Counted from the first letter of the stretch, positions 45,515-54,719 are shown. The stretch is DNA of 64,000 nucleotides from Streptomyces fulvoviolaceus (GCF_000718165.1 NZ_JOEY01000010.1:124001-188000); one strand, 5' to 3'. Numbers and translations: made by a program. Notes: generated by a model not told the origin, from the sequence alone.

Positions 45515-46625
45515 GCAGTCGCTCCCGCCGTGCCGGCGTGCTCCCGAGGCGGCGGACGCAAGCGCGCCGCGCCATGTACCCGGGCGGATCGGTGAGTTGC
45601 TCACCGTCGTGACCGACCGGCCGGTCTCGCTGTACGCCGCGGCGGTCCTCCGGATCGGATACGGCCTGCTCTATCTCGTCTTCCTGCTGCGCGAGTTCCC
45701 GCACCGTGACCAGATCTGGGGCCCCGGCTCACCATGGACGCCCGAGCTGGCCAGGCAGCTGTTCGACCAGACGGGGTGGGCCAGCATCCTCACCCTGTCC
45801 GACAGCCGAGCGTACTTCGAGACCTGCTACGTGCTGGCACTCGTCACCTCCGCGCTGTTCATGGTGGGTTGGCGGACCAGAGCGGTGTCCGTGCTGTTCG
45901 CGGTCGTGGTGGCCTCGTTCCACGCCAGGGCCATCTTCATGACCGACGGCGGAGACAACCTCGTCCTCCTGATGGCCATGTACCTCGTCTTCACCGCATG
46001 CGGCCGACGCTGGTCCCTGGATGCGCGCAGAGCCCGTCTCCGGGCCTCCGCAGGCAAGACCCCGCGCCCGCCGGGGGGTCGGGCTGCGGCCGCCGGGCTC
46101 CGTGGTTCCCGCCGGACCCTGACGTCGGTGCTGCACAACTGCGGCATGTTCGTCATCGCGGCCCAGGTCTGCTTCCTCTACGGATCCGCGGGCCTCTACA
46201 AGGTGCAGGGCGGCACCTGGGGCAACGGCACCGCCCTCCACTACGTCCTGAACCTCGACCTGTTCCGGCCCTGGCCCGAGCTCTCCCTCATGGCGGACGA
46301 GCACGACGTACTGATCGCCGTCGCCTGCTACCTGACAGTGCTGTTGCAGGTCGCCTTCCCGTTCGTCCTGTTCGGACGGCTCAAGTACCCGGTCCTGACC
46401 GTGCTGCTGGGCATGCACCTGGGTATCGCCGTCCTCATGGGGCTGCCGCTCTTCTCCGGCGCGATGATCATCGCGGACGCCGTGTTCCTGCCGGACCGCT
46501 TCTACCGGTCACTGGGACGACTGTGGCGGCGCACGAGCAGGCGGCCGGACGTCCGGAAGACAGGTGCTCCACCGCGCGGTGAGCAGGCACTCGTGCCGTC
46601 GCAGCCCGCACCGTCGAGCCACTGA
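45504..46625 (+). CDS. HTTM (vitamin K-dependent carboxylase-like) membrane protein
   Basis: 373 aa from ATG 45504 (AAGGTGG upstream). Several membrane helices arranged as in HTTM proteins: SLYAAAVLRIGYGLLYLVFLL, ILTLSDSRAYFETCYVLALV, FHARAIFMTDGGDNLVLLMAMYLVF, GSAGLYKVQGGTWGNGTALHYVLN. The family is related to vitamin K-dependent gamma-carboxylase; no activity is established for bacterial HTTM proteins. Translationally coupled to the DUF5819-like gene and close to the DUF3494 gene, which could encode its substrate (inference). Confidence 0.82.
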   Translation: METEQSLPPCRRAPEAADASAPRHVPGRIGELLTVVTDRPVSLYAAAVLRIGYGLLYLVFLLREFPHRDQIWGPGSPWTPELARQLFDQTGWASILTLSDSRAYFETCYVLALVTSALFMVGWRTRAVSVLFAVVVASFHARAIFMTDGGDNLVLLMAMYLVFTACGRRWSLDARRARLRASAGKTPRPPGGRAAAAGLRGSRRTLTSVLHNCGMFVIAAQVCFLYGSAGLYKVQGGTWGNGTALHYVLNLDLFRPWPELSLMADEHDVLIAVACYLTVLLQVAFPFVLFGRLKYPVLTVLLGMHLGIAVLMGLPLFSGAMIIADAVFLPDRFYRSLGRLWRRTSRRPDVRKTGAPPRGEQALVPSQPAPSSH

Positions 46626-46823
46626 AGACCCTGTGGTCGGGTGTGTGCCGCACAGGCGCTCAGGACCGGTCGGCGTACCGGGTCCCGCCTGACGACCTAC
46701 TGCTCCGAGGGAAGATCCGGCCGCCGGGCGGGACTTGGACGGCCCTCGCTGCCGCAAGGCACAGAGCGCCGTTCAGTCCGTCCCCGGAGTCCCTGGAAAC
46801 CGGTTCCGCCGTGGCCGTTGAGG

Positions 46824-48239
46824 TCACCGGCGTGTCTGCCGGCTCTTCGGGAGCGCCGTCCACCCGACCCTTGCCGCCAGTTTGCGCAGTCGGCGCCAGT
46901 CCAGGGCCGGCTTGACCGCCGGTACGCCGGGTCGGGTGCGGGGCACGCGCACCCGTAGGGCCCCCGCCTCGACGCGGCAGTGCACGGGGGTGGTGAGCAT
47001 CAGCGCTTCGCCGTCGACACCGACCGCGATGGCGTCCTGGTCGGCGTCCACCACGACCTCCCGGGCGGCGGCTGCGGTGAGCCCTTCGGAGTGTCGCCCG
47101 CGCAACAGCCCGGCAGCCTGGGCCGCGCCCTCCACCGTCACGGCGAGTACGCCGAGCACACCCAGATCCATCCGTTCCCGTCTTCCGAGGCCGGCGATGT
47201 CATGAATGCTGTAAGGGTTGTTGCTGACCAGGACCGCCTGGGGCGAGTCGATGGCGACGACGGGGCCGCCCATACCTGTGAGGTGCGCGGTGAGGCGCGG
47301 ACCCTTCTCACGCGTGAGCAGTTCGGGCAGCAGCTCCAGTGTCGTGCGTACCTTGTCGTCACGGTATGCCGGGCTCTGCACGATCGCGGCATACGCTCCG
47401 AACGACGCGTTGTTCACGAAGGGGTTGCTGTTGGCGAAGCCGAGATCGGCCCGGATCTCGACGCCGTCGGTGAGTGCGTCCAGGCAGGTCGACGGGTCAT
47501 CGCGGTCGAGCCCGAGGTCCATCGCGAAGTGGTTGCGGGTACCGGCGGAGATCACCAGGAACGGCACATCGTGCTCCGCCGCGACTGCCGCGACGAGTGC
47601 CTGCGTCCCGTCCCCGCCGGCCACGCCGAGCAGGTCGGCGCCCTGAGCGAGTGCGTCACGGGCGAGGGCGGCGACGTCTTCGGGGCCGTCCGGCCGGGTG
47701 GGGTCGAGCAGATGCACTCGGGCTCCGAGCTCCTCTGCCCTCGCCCTGAGTCCGAACCGCTCGACCTTCCCGCCTCCCGACCGCGGGTTCATGATGAGGA
47801 ACGGCCTCGCGGGAGGAGGCGTCTCGTACTCCACGACCTGTACGACGTGGGACTGCGTGCTGGACAGCGCGAACTTGCCGGTCCACACGGCCAACCCCCA
47901 CAGAGCCAGCAGCAGGAGGAGCAGCCAGAACAGGTGCGCCGTGACGAAGAGCGTGACCGCGCCGGCGGGAGCGGCGACGGCAAGGACCCCTGAGGCGATC
48001 CGGAACCACCCCCGACGGGTGAGCATCCACCACACCGCCACCAGACTCACGGCGACCGAAACGGCCCCTGCCGCCACGAGGGCCAGCCCTCCCGACGGAG
48101 CCGTTCCCATCGGCGCGATCAGCGCCAGCCCCGCGCACGTCAACGACGCCCGTGCCGCCCATCGTTGCCGCGCGTGCGCGCGCTCGTTCATTCCCCGGCC
48201 GGCGCTCGGACCTGCGCCGGCGCGTATCCATGTGCGCAC
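46824..48239 (-). CDS. Diacylglycerol kinase catalytic-domain membrane protein
   Basis: 471 aa from GTG 48239 with GGAG 8 nt upstream; ATG 48191 is an alternative. The N-terminal ~130 aa have three to four membrane helices. The kinase domain begins FLIMNPRSGGGKVERF and carries the ATP-binding GVAGGDGTQALVAAVA, followed by GTRNHFAMDLGL and NNASFGAYA, all DAGK/sphingosine-kinase signatures. Probably phosphorylates a membrane lipid. Neither neighbour shares its direction closely enough to suggest an operon. Confidence 0.9.
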   Translation of the reverse strand: MRTWIRAGAGPSAGRGMNERAHARQRWAARASLTCAGLALIAPMGTAPSGGLALVAAGAVSVAVSLVAVWWMLTRRGWFRIASGVLAVAAPAGAVTLFVTAHLFWLLLLLLALWGLAVWTGKFALSSTQSHVVQVVEYETPPPARPFLIMNPRSGGGKVERFGLRARAEELGARVHLLDPTRPDGPEDVAALARDALAQGADLLGVAGGDGTQALVAAVAAEHDVPFLVISAGTRNHFAMDLGLDRDDPSTCLDALTDGVEIRADLGFANSNPFVNNASFGAYAAIVQSPAYRDDKVRTTLELLPELLTREKGPRLTAHLTGMGGPVVAIDSPQAVLVSNNPYSIHDIAGLGRRERMDLGVLGVLAVTVEGAAQAAGLLRGRHSEGLTAAAAREVVVDADQDAIAVGVDGEALMLTTPVHCRVEAGALRVRVPRTRPGVPAVKPALDWRRLRKLAARVGWTALPKSRQTRR

Positions 48240-48716
48240 GTACTTTGCTCCGCCTTCCAAGACTCGCTCCGTCTGTGATCCCCCGCGCGGCAGGAGCCGA
48301 TCCTGCCAGGAGTGATCTCCATGCGGGGAGGGGTTCGAACATCGCCAAGGGGGCCCTTGACCTTGCGAGATCAAACGATCCCGCCACCAGCCCGTCGCCA
48401 CGAGGGATCGCACTCCCCGACCGGAGGTGGAGCCCGCTCCACCAGAGGGCGCGGGCCACGCACGCCGGTGCCCACGTGGACCGGGTGACCGGTACGACCA
48501 TGCGAGATCAGCGGATCACCGACGGCATGCTCCAGGCCGCGGCGGAAGGCGTCGCCGACCCCGCCGATCTGTCGGAGCCCGGTGCCGGAGGTGGAGAAGA
48601 GGAGGCGGCGTCGACCTGCCCAGGCGCTCCGCCGCTTCCCCGCCGGCACGGCCCCACCACCCGAAGGCCGCTGACCGGAGTACGGGTGGCCGCGACGGGG
48701 ACGGGAGCGGTGAATC
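48240..48716. other. Gene-poor region, about 480 bp
   Basis: Holds the DAGK-gene promoter side. A plus-strand stretch from 48500 encodes RITDGMLQAAAEGVAD, resembling the C-terminal region of malic enzymes, but the match is only about 15 residues and there is no upstream enzyme, so it is at most a scrap. Confidence 0.35.
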
Positions 48717-48749
48717 CGGACGGCCCGGGTGCGGGACCCGGGCCGTCCG
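48717..48749 (-). terminator. Terminator of the sedolisin gene
   Basis: Perfect 14-bp stem (48717-48730 with 48736-48749) and 5-nt loop, 16 nt past the stop of the minus-strand peptidase gene. Confidence 0.8.
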
Positions 48750-48765
48750 TGTGGTGTCGGGGGAG

Positions 48766-50136
48766 TCAGCCGTGGCGGCTCGCCCGCGCGAGAGCCGGGA
48801 CGAAGCGGAGGGCGTCCACGGTGCCGACGCCGGTGGCGAGGTCGTAGCCCTTGACCGCCTTGTAGCCGGCCACGCCCTCATAGCTGTTGTCGGTACCGTC
48901 GTTGACGTCCACGACGCCCTTGGCGTGGCGGGCGTAGAGGTCGTACAGGGACTTCTGGATGTTGCCCACCCGGTGGCCGGCCGCCTGGTCGGCGAGCGCG
49001 ACGATGCCCGCGAAGAGCGGGGTGGCCTCGCTGGTGCCGCCGCTGACGTCCCAGCCCGTTGCGGTCGGGTCGTAGCTGGAGTAGATCCAGGCGCCGCCGT
49101 CGACCGCGGCGGACATCGAGATGTCCGGGGTGCCGCGATGGGTGCCGACGATGCTCTTCACGCCGTTCTGGAAGGCCGGGCGGGTGAAGACGTGGGACTG
49201 GCCGCCGCCACCGGAGCCGTAGTCGTTGTAGACGCTGTCCGGTTTGACGCGGTCGCCCTTGTCGTTCAGGTGGAGCTGGGTGCCGCCGACCGAGGTGACC
49301 AGCGGATCCGAGGAGGGCCAGGAGTTGACGCGCTTCTTGTAGTACGTCTTGCCGTCCGCCTTGAGGTCGGTCGCGCCGCCGTCACCGGAGGCGGCCAGCA
49401 CGGTCACATGCTTGCGGTTCGCGTCCTGGAAGGCGTACCGCAGGTTCTTGATGCTGGAGAAGTCGCCCTTGCCGAAACCGGGGAAGGTGTTCTCGGTGGC
49501 ACCGAAGCTCTGGCTGATGACGTCGCCGACGCCGTGGTCGATCATGTACTTCTCGGCGTCCATCATCTCCGGCAGACCGGTGGTGCCCTCGGTCTCGGAG
49601 ACCGCCGTCTCCACCACGACTATCTTGGCGTCGGGCGCCACCGCGTGTGCCATCTGGACGTCCAGGGTGGTCTCGCCCGCCCAGCCGGTCATGTCGGAGT
49701 TCTTGGGGTCGAAGGCGGGGACGTGCCCCCACTTGACCACCTTCACCTTGGTGCTGGGCAGACCGAACTGCTTGCTGTAGACGTCGAGATCGTGCTGGAC
49801 GGTCGGCGAGCCGTACGAGTCGACGATGACGATGGTGCGTCCCTTGCCCGTGACACCCTTGCGGTAGAGGGCGTTCAGGTTGTACGCGGTGCGGTACTGG
49901 AGCGGGCTGTAGCAGTTGACCTGCCACTTGGCCTGGCACTGCGCGCTGGAGAGCGGGCTGCTCACGTCGTGGACCAGGGTGTGCCCGACGACGGCCGGTA
50001 CCGCCTTGGTGTGCGGTACGGCGGCAGGCGCGGTGGCGCCGAGGCCGGCCGGGGCGGCGGTCGCCAGCGCGGCGACCGCGAGGGCGGCGACGGACGTGGC
50101 AGCCGCGACGCCCCGCCCGCTACGGGCTATGTGCAT
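48766..50136 (-). CDS. Secreted sedolisin (S53) serine-carboxyl peptidase
   Basis: 456 aa from ATG 50136 with GGGGGA upstream. Signal peptide ~1-35. Catalytic Glu155 and Asp159 (GETTLD), oxyanion Asp252 (SGDGG) and Ser369 (SGGTSEATP) are all present. The calcium-site region near the C-terminus (GYDLATGVGTVD) is recognisable. Unlike typical sedolisins it has only ~50 residues before the catalytic domain and lacks the long pro-kumamolisin activation domain. Acts outside the cell, usually at low pH. Tandem 11-bp repeats lie just upstream of the start. Confidence 0.92.
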   Translation of the reverse strand: MHIARSGRGVAAATSVAALAVAALATAAPAGLGATAPAAVPHTKAVPAVVGHTLVHDVSSPLSSAQCQAKWQVNCYSPLQYRTAYNLNALYRKGVTGKGRTIVIVDSYGSPTVQHDLDVYSKQFGLPSTKVKVVKWGHVPAFDPKNSDMTGWAGETTLDVQMAHAVAPDAKIVVVETAVSETEGTTGLPEMMDAEKYMIDHGVGDVISQSFGATENTFPGFGKGDFSSIKNLRYAFQDANRKHVTVLAASGDGGATDLKADGKTYYKKRVNSWPSSDPLVTSVGGTQLHLNDKGDRVKPDSVYNDYGSGGGGQSHVFTRPAFQNGVKSIVGTHRGTPDISMSAAVDGGAWIYSSYDPTATGWDVSGGTSEATPLFAGIVALADQAAGHRVGNIQKSLYDLYARHAKGVVDVNDGTDNSYEGVAGYKAVKGYDLATGVGTVDALRFVPALARASRHG

Positions 50137-50162
50137 GAATCCCCCTGTGGTTCGGAATCTCA

Positions 50163-50214
50163 CGAAGTGGTCTCGGTCCTACGAAGTGATCTCGAAGTGA
50201 TCTCGAAGTGGTCT
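50163..50214. repeat. 11-bp direct repeats upstream of the sedolisin gene
   Basis: CGAAGTGATCT at 50182-50192 and 50193-50203 and CGAAGTGGTCT at 50204-50214 are contiguous; a further copy lies at 50163-50173. On the coding strand the units read AGATCACTTCG, one helical turn apart, like direct-repeat operators such as PhoP boxes. Confidence 0.75.
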
Positions 50215-50397
50215 TCGCGCATCCCATCGAGCGCTTCATGCACAGAACAAGGGCGTTGAACGGACGATGCCGAACCCTTTACCCCGCGATGGGCAGCTCC
50301 CCTACGGGAGCGCGATCGCGCTCCCGGCCCTGCGGCTCGCCCTGTGCCGTGCACGCGGACGGCTTCCGGCTCTCGTGGGGAGTACGCCCGTCGGGGT

Positions 50398-50910
50398 TCA
50401 GTCGAAGAGGGCCACCCTCGGGGCCACCGTGCCCTTGGCCTGCGGGTTGACGACGGTCAGCCGGTAGACCTGGGTGAGGGTCTCGCCCGCGCGCAACGTG
50501 CGCTGCGCGGCCGGGAGGTCGGTGAACAGCGTGCCGGTCTGGGTGCCGACCTGTACGGCCTCCCAGCAGCCGTGCGCGGTGCGCCGCTCCAGCTTGATGT
50601 CCGCCGGGGTGAGGAACGGCCCGGCGTCAGCGGACTCCACCAGGAGCTGGGGAGCAACGGTCCGGTCCGCCGACGAGTCGTTGCGGTAGGTGACCGTGAC
50701 CTCGTGCTGCTCGCCGTCGGTCGGGAGGGGGCTCGTGGGCAGATCCACGAAGGCGGTGGGTGTCGCGGGCGCCTGTTCCCGCGCAGCCGTGGATGTTCCG
50801 GCGACAGCCTGCCGCGCGGACGCGATGGCGGGTCCCGCCGTGGCCAGGCCGGAGAGCGCCACGACAAGGATCACTGAGGCAAGCCTGAGACGACTGTTCT
50901 TCAAGGACAT
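50398..50910 (-). CDS. Small secreted protein of unknown function
   Basis: 170 aa. AAGGAT precedes ATG 50910. Sec signal ~1-31 (ASVILVVALSGLATAGPAIASA). The mature part resembles a single Ig-like beta-sandwich (HEVTVTYRNDSSADRTVAPQLLVES, GETLTQVYRLTVVNPQA), of the kind found as an accessory domain in secreted proteins. It has a single Cys. No enzyme motif. Upstream of the sedolisin gene on the same strand, but 260 bp away. Confidence 0.75.
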   Translation of the reverse strand: MSLKNSRLRLASVILVVALSGLATAGPAIASARQAVAGTSTAAREQAPATPTAFVDLPTSPLPTDGEQHEVTVTYRNDSSADRTVAPQLLVESADAGPFLTPADIKLERRTAHGCWEAVQVGTQTGTLFTDLPAAQRTLRAGETLTQVYRLTVVNPQAKGTVAPRVALFD

Positions 50911-51344
50911 GTTCGCTGATCCTTCGAATTCGCGCGGGTGAACTGACCTGCCCGGCAGGGTTGTTGGCCACGGACGTTCTGAACGTTACGCAGCGCAGCC
51001 TAGGCGCCGGACGGCGCCCGGCGGATCGGCCTAATGGCCGAGGCAGGTGCGTGGACTTCTGGCCGAACGGCGGAGGAAGGCGGGTTCGGCTTCTGAGTGA
51101 AGGAGCGAGGCGGACAACGCGTGACGCCTCGCTGTGCGACCGGGTGCAGAAGTGAAGATCGTGGGTGACCATGGCCGGTTCTGGCCACCGCAGCGCAGGG
51201 CCGTACTCGCCGGGGCTCTGCTGGTCTCCGCGGCCCTGACCACCGGCCGTTCATCGAAGTCGGCCCCTGGTTCCCTGGCGGCTCCTCGGCTGCCCGCCGC
51301 GGCTTCGAAGTGGCTGTGTCAGTGCCTCCCCTTACGGTGTGCTC
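50911..51344. other. Intergenic region, 434 bp
   Basis: Divergent promoter region between the small secreted protein and the DUF1963 gene. Short open frames exist on both strands but lack RBSs and recognisable content. Nothing else seen. Confidence 0.5.
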
Positions 51345-52205
51345 ATGACTCCTGAGATGTGGGACCGGTTAAGTCCCTTCCGTGACAAGGCGATTGCGCG
51401 GGGCATACCGGCCGACGACGCGGAGCGATGGCTGGCCACCGCCCGCCCCTGTGCGACGCTGACGCGGGGCGGGGACGGGCCGGTCGTGGGCCGATTCGGC
51501 GGTCCGCTCCTGCTTCCGGCCGATACTCCGGACCCCGCTCACCCCTTCGTCGCCTCCATCGACCTCGCGGCCCTGCCCGCCGACGCGACGGACCTGCCTC
51601 TGCCTCCCGACGGTCAGCTGCTGCTCTTTGCCTTCCCCGAGACCGAAGGCGATGACGAGACCATGGGCAGCGTGGTGTACGTCCCCGTCGGCACGGCCGT
51701 GGCCGAACGGGACAGGCACGCTTGGAACTCCTTCGACTCGGATGACTACGAGGCGATGTTCGAGGAGTTCCCGCAGGGCCCGCTGCAGGCGACGGCCAAT
51801 GTGTCGCTGCCCCACCACAAGTCGGTCATTCAGCCCGGCATGCCGTGGGGCGGGCCGCATCCCGGGCATCCCCGCTGCGAGGAACTCGTCGCGGTCTGGG
51901 AGAGCACCCGTGCGGACATCGCCCCCGAGGGGCCGCTACAGATCGGGGGATACGCCGATGAGGAGGCCATCGACACCGACCCGGTCGCCCACGCCGTACA
52001 CAGCGCGGTGAAAGCCGTGGAAGCAGGCTGGGGGGACGGACCGGTTTCGGGTGACGTCTCGGACTGGGTGCTCCTGGCCGACTGGGTGGCCGGCATCGAC
52101 GTGCAGGGCTGGGAGAGCGCCACCGTCCACTGGGTGATCCAGCGCGAGGACCTGGCCGCGCGGCGCTTCGACCGCACGTTCACCAGCGTCTACTGGAACC
52201 CCTGA
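51345..52205 (+). CDS. DUF1963 (YwqG-like) protein
   Basis: 286 aa from ATG 51345; GTG 51339 is two codons earlier. No RBS is visible, so translation may be leaderless. Family signatures: RFGGPLLLPAD, FVASIDLAALP, GQLLLFAF, HPRCEELVAVWE, QIGGYADE and WVLLADW. DUF1963 proteins are cytoplasmic with unknown function. No operon partner: the next gene on the strand is a transposase scrap. Confidence 0.85.
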   Translation: MTPEMWDRLSPFRDKAIARGIPADDAERWLATARPCATLTRGGDGPVVGRFGGPLLLPADTPDPAHPFVASIDLAALPADATDLPLPPDGQLLLFAFPETEGDDETMGSVVYVPVGTAVAERDRHAWNSFDSDDYEAMFEEFPQGPLQATANVSLPHHKSVIQPGMPWGGPHPGHPRCEELVAVWESTRADIAPEGPLQIGGYADEEAIDTDPVAHAVHSAVKAVEAGWGDGPVSGDVSDWVLLADWVAGIDVQGWESATVHWVIQREDLAARRFDRTFTSVYWNP

Positions 52206-52224
52206 CCCGTTCCCGGGGCGTTTC

Positions 52225-52332
52225 GTGGTGAGCGACGCGATCGCCTTGGAGTTCGAGACCAGTTCGCAGTGGATCCATCTGCCGGAGCGGTACGACAGTT
52301 GGCGAGGCGTCTACAACCGGCTGCTTCTTGGT
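52225..52332 (+). mobile_element. IS5-family transposase fragment
   Basis: The plus-strand frame encodes ALEFETSSQWIHLPERYDSW followed by RGVYNRLL, matching the N-terminal conserved block of IS5-type transposases (W..LPE.YG.WR.VYNRL). It then runs into a GGTGCG hexamer repeat (52330-52360) and loses similarity; the DDE catalytic region is absent. A dead remnant of about 110 bp; no terminal inverted repeats found. Confidence 0.6.
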
Positions 52333-52612
52333 GCGGGTGCGGGTGCGGGTGCGGGTGCCGAGGGCCCTGGCTACGTCTGCGACCAGCTGATCGGCCAGGT
52401 CGATCACGACTTCGGGCCGTGCGTCCGCGGGGTCGCCACACCCCATCCGGGTACTGCCCGACGATCTGCTGGCCTCGGTTTCCTCACTCCCTGTTGCCCC
52501 TGACACCCGTTCCCCGCAGTCCTCGCATCCCATTCGCCCGTTCCAGGGTGACTGTGTTCTCGCTGGTCAGAGTGTATTTCGGCGTTCCAGCGTCCCCAAT
52601 ACCCCGCTGGGC

Positions 52613-52654
52613 GTGGCGGTCGGGACGGATCACCTCACAAGCTTCGGTCATCCA
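52613..52654 (+). promoter_or_regulatory. Conserved leader of DUF4232 gene, copy B
   Basis: Matches 20619-20660 at 38 of 42 positions, including GGGACGGATCACC and CACAAGCTT. It lies 39 nt before the start codon here against 66 nt in copy A, in frame with the lipoprotein in both. Confidence 0.55.
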
Positions 52655-52693
52655 GTCACCACCGCCACCCGAACGCCGAAGGGGCACATCAAC

Positions 52694-53413
52694 ATGTCCA
52701 AGTTCCGCACCTCCCGCGCCCGTCTCGTCGCCGCCACCGCGACCACCGTCCTCGCCGCGCTCTCCCTGACCGCGTGCAACGACGGAACGGGCGCCAACGA
52801 CGAGGGTGCGGCGGCGACCACCTCCACGAGCCCGTCGTCCGACGCGACCTCCTCCTCGGGCGCGAACTCCAACTCCACTGGTTCCACGGGCTCCTCCGGC
52901 GGCAAGTCCACCGCCGGGTCCACCACCGCCGGTTCGAAGCCCGCCGCCGGCGCCCCCGCGTCGAAGGCGCCCGGCTCGTCGAGCAAGCCGGTCACCTGTG
53001 AGGGGTCCAACACCAAGACGGTGGCGGCCCCGCTGAACCGCCCCGTGAACCACATGCTGCTCACGGTGACCAACACCGGCAGCAAGTCCTGCTTCCTGTA
53101 CGGCTACCCGACCGTCCAGTTCACTGACGCCCAGTCGGTGCCGCCGGTCATCGAGGACTCGCAGCCGCAGGCGGTCGTCACGCTCGAGCCGGGCCAGTCC
53201 GGGTACGCGGCCATCAGCCTGTCCGCCACCGACGGCAGCAGCGAGAGCGGCTACACCGCGAAGTCCCTGACCGTCTACTTCTACGGTCGCTCCATGAGCG
53301 GGAACGTCGGCGTCGCCGCCCACCCGTCGCTGCCCGCGAAGGGCGTCTACATCGACGACTCGATCAAGGTCACGTACTGGCAGCAGTCGATGGACGACGC
53401 CATCAACTGGTGA
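52694..53413 (+). CDS. DUF4232 lipoprotein, copy B
   Basis: 239 aa from ATG 52694 (AAGGGG upstream). Lipoprotein signal with lipobox LTAC (ALSLTACNDG), a ~90-aa Ser/Thr/Gly/Ala linker, then DUF4232: VNHMLLTVTNTGSKSCFLYGY, VQFTDAQSVPP, QAVVTLEPGQSGYAAISL. The C-terminus (HPSLPAKGVYIDDSIKVTYW) is nearly the same as in the gene at 20727. The two are paralogues that retained their leader; their role is unknown. Confidence 0.88.
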   Translation: MSKFRTSRARLVAATATTVLAALSLTACNDGTGANDEGAAATTSTSPSSDATSSSGANSNSTGSTGSSGGKSTAGSTTAGSKPAAGAPASKAPGSSSKPVTCEGSNTKTVAAPLNRPVNHMLLTVTNTGSKSCFLYGYPTVQFTDAQSVPPVIEDSQPQAVVTLEPGQSGYAAISLSATDGSSESGYTAKSLTVYFYGRSMSGNVGVAAHPSLPAKGVYIDDSIKVTYWQQSMDDAINW

Positions 53414-53778
53414 CCCGAGCGCGCGCTCGACGAACAGCAGCACCCGCAGGATCTCCCGCTTCGTAACTGCCTACTTCGGCGCGGCCTTCCAGGTCATCGT
53501 CATCGTCATGGGCGGCACGGGCGGCACGGGCGGCACGGGCCGCCCGGCGAAGGAGGCGGGGGCCCTCCGCCGCGGCCACGCGGTCTGAACTCTCCCTCGG
53601 CGACAGTGAGTTGCGCACGCGTCACAGCGGGCGACGGCCAGACCCTCCGGATGTCCTGGTTCTGTCACGCGACAGCCATCACGTGGTCTCACCAGTAACC
53701 ACATGCGGCACTGCGTGCTCTTCCCTGACAGCACCGGAGCGGACCACACCCCATGAACCATGAAGACAGGAGCACCTT
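53414..53778. other. Intergenic region, 365 bp
   Basis: Contains three GGCGGCACG 9-bp units around 53513-53539 and the promoter of the SGNH hydrolase gene. No coding signal recognised. Confidence 0.5.
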
Positions 53779-54717
53779 GTGGCAACGGACACACCCCGAC
53801 GAAACGCCCTGATGGCCTGTGCAGCCCTGGTCATGGGTGCCCTCACCCTCACGGCCTGCGGCGGCAGCGCCACAGCGGACGGCTCCAGTCGGCAGTCGAA
53901 GGCCCAACTGGCCCTGACCGCCGACTCGGTCACCACGAAGACCGCTCAGGCGGGGACCGCCTCGACCACGGCGGCCGGTCTCGACTACGTCGCGATGGGC
54001 AGCTCGTTCGCCGCGGGCCCGAGCATCCCACCCGTGCAGTCCAGCAGCGGGGCCGCGGCGTGCAGCCGGTCGAACAACAATTACGCCGCCATCGTGGCCC
54101 GCGACACCGGGGCGAAGCTGACGGACGTCACCTGCAGCGGCGCCACGACGGCCAACATCCTCACCACCAACCAGGGTTCGCAGCCGCCGCAGATCAACGC
54201 CGTGAACAGCGGGACCGACCTGGTCACGATCACCATCGGCGGCAACGACGTCAACTACCTGGGCAGCATGGTCACGTACTCCTGCCAGAACAGCGGCGGC
54301 ACGAACTGTGGCACCGTGGACCGGGCCGCGATCAACACCGCCCTCGGCGTGGTGGGCCAGCGGATCGAGAACGTCGTGAACGCCGTCCACACCAGGGCCC
54401 CGCAGGCACGCGTCCTCCTGGTGAGCTACTCCACCCTCCTGCCCGACACCGGTGGTTGCACCGGTGTACCGCTCACCGCCGACCAGCGCGTGTACGAGCG
54501 CAGCGTCGCCCTCCGCCTGTCGCAGGCGTACATCGCCGCGGCGAACGACACCGGGGCGACCCTGGTCCGCCTCGCCACCGCCAGCCACGGCCACGACGCC
54601 TGCGCGGCCGACCCGTGGGTGGAGAAGTACAAGCCGGCCTCGGGACGGACCACATACCACCCGAACGAGGCCGGCATGAAGGCCGCGGCCTCCCTGGTGG
54701 AGTCCGCGCTGGGGTGA
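53779..54717 (+). CDS. SGNH/GDSL-family lipoprotein hydrolase
   Basis: 312 aa from GTG 53779 with GGAG upstream. Lipobox LTAC (LTLTACGGS). The SGNH blocks are present: nucleophile Ser in VAMGSSFAAG, Gly in CSGATTAN, Asn in GGNDVNY, and catalytic His in TYHPNEAG. The usual Asp of GDS is replaced by Ser (GSS), a variant I recall from actinobacterial members, so activity is expected. Acts outside the membrane on esters or lipids. Directly followed by a domain fragment of another secreted protein. Confidence 0.87.
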   Translation: MATDTPRRNALMACAALVMGALTLTACGGSATADGSSRQSKAQLALTADSVTTKTAQAGTASTTAAGLDYVAMGSSFAAGPSIPPVQSSSGAAACSRSNNNYAAIVARDTGAKLTDVTCSGATTANILTTNQGSQPPQINAVNSGTDLVTITIGGNDVNYLGSMVTYSCQNSGGTNCGTVDRAAINTALGVVGQRIENVVNAVHTRAPQARVLLVSYSTLLPDTGGCTGVPLTADQRVYERSVALRLSQAYIAAANDTGATLVRLATASHGHDACAADPWVEKYKPASGRTTYHPNEAGMKAAASLVESALG

Positions 54718-54719
54718 GG

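Noticed and set aside
48500..48560. Short similarity to the malic enzyme C-terminus (RITDGMLQAAAEGVAD)
   Set aside because: Only about 15 residues, no upstream enzyme sequence; chance similarity cannot be excluded.
52180..52533. A minus-strand protein with an RTRTRT tract
   Set aside because: The tract is the reverse complement of the GGTGCG hexamer repeat; no RBS or domain supports it.
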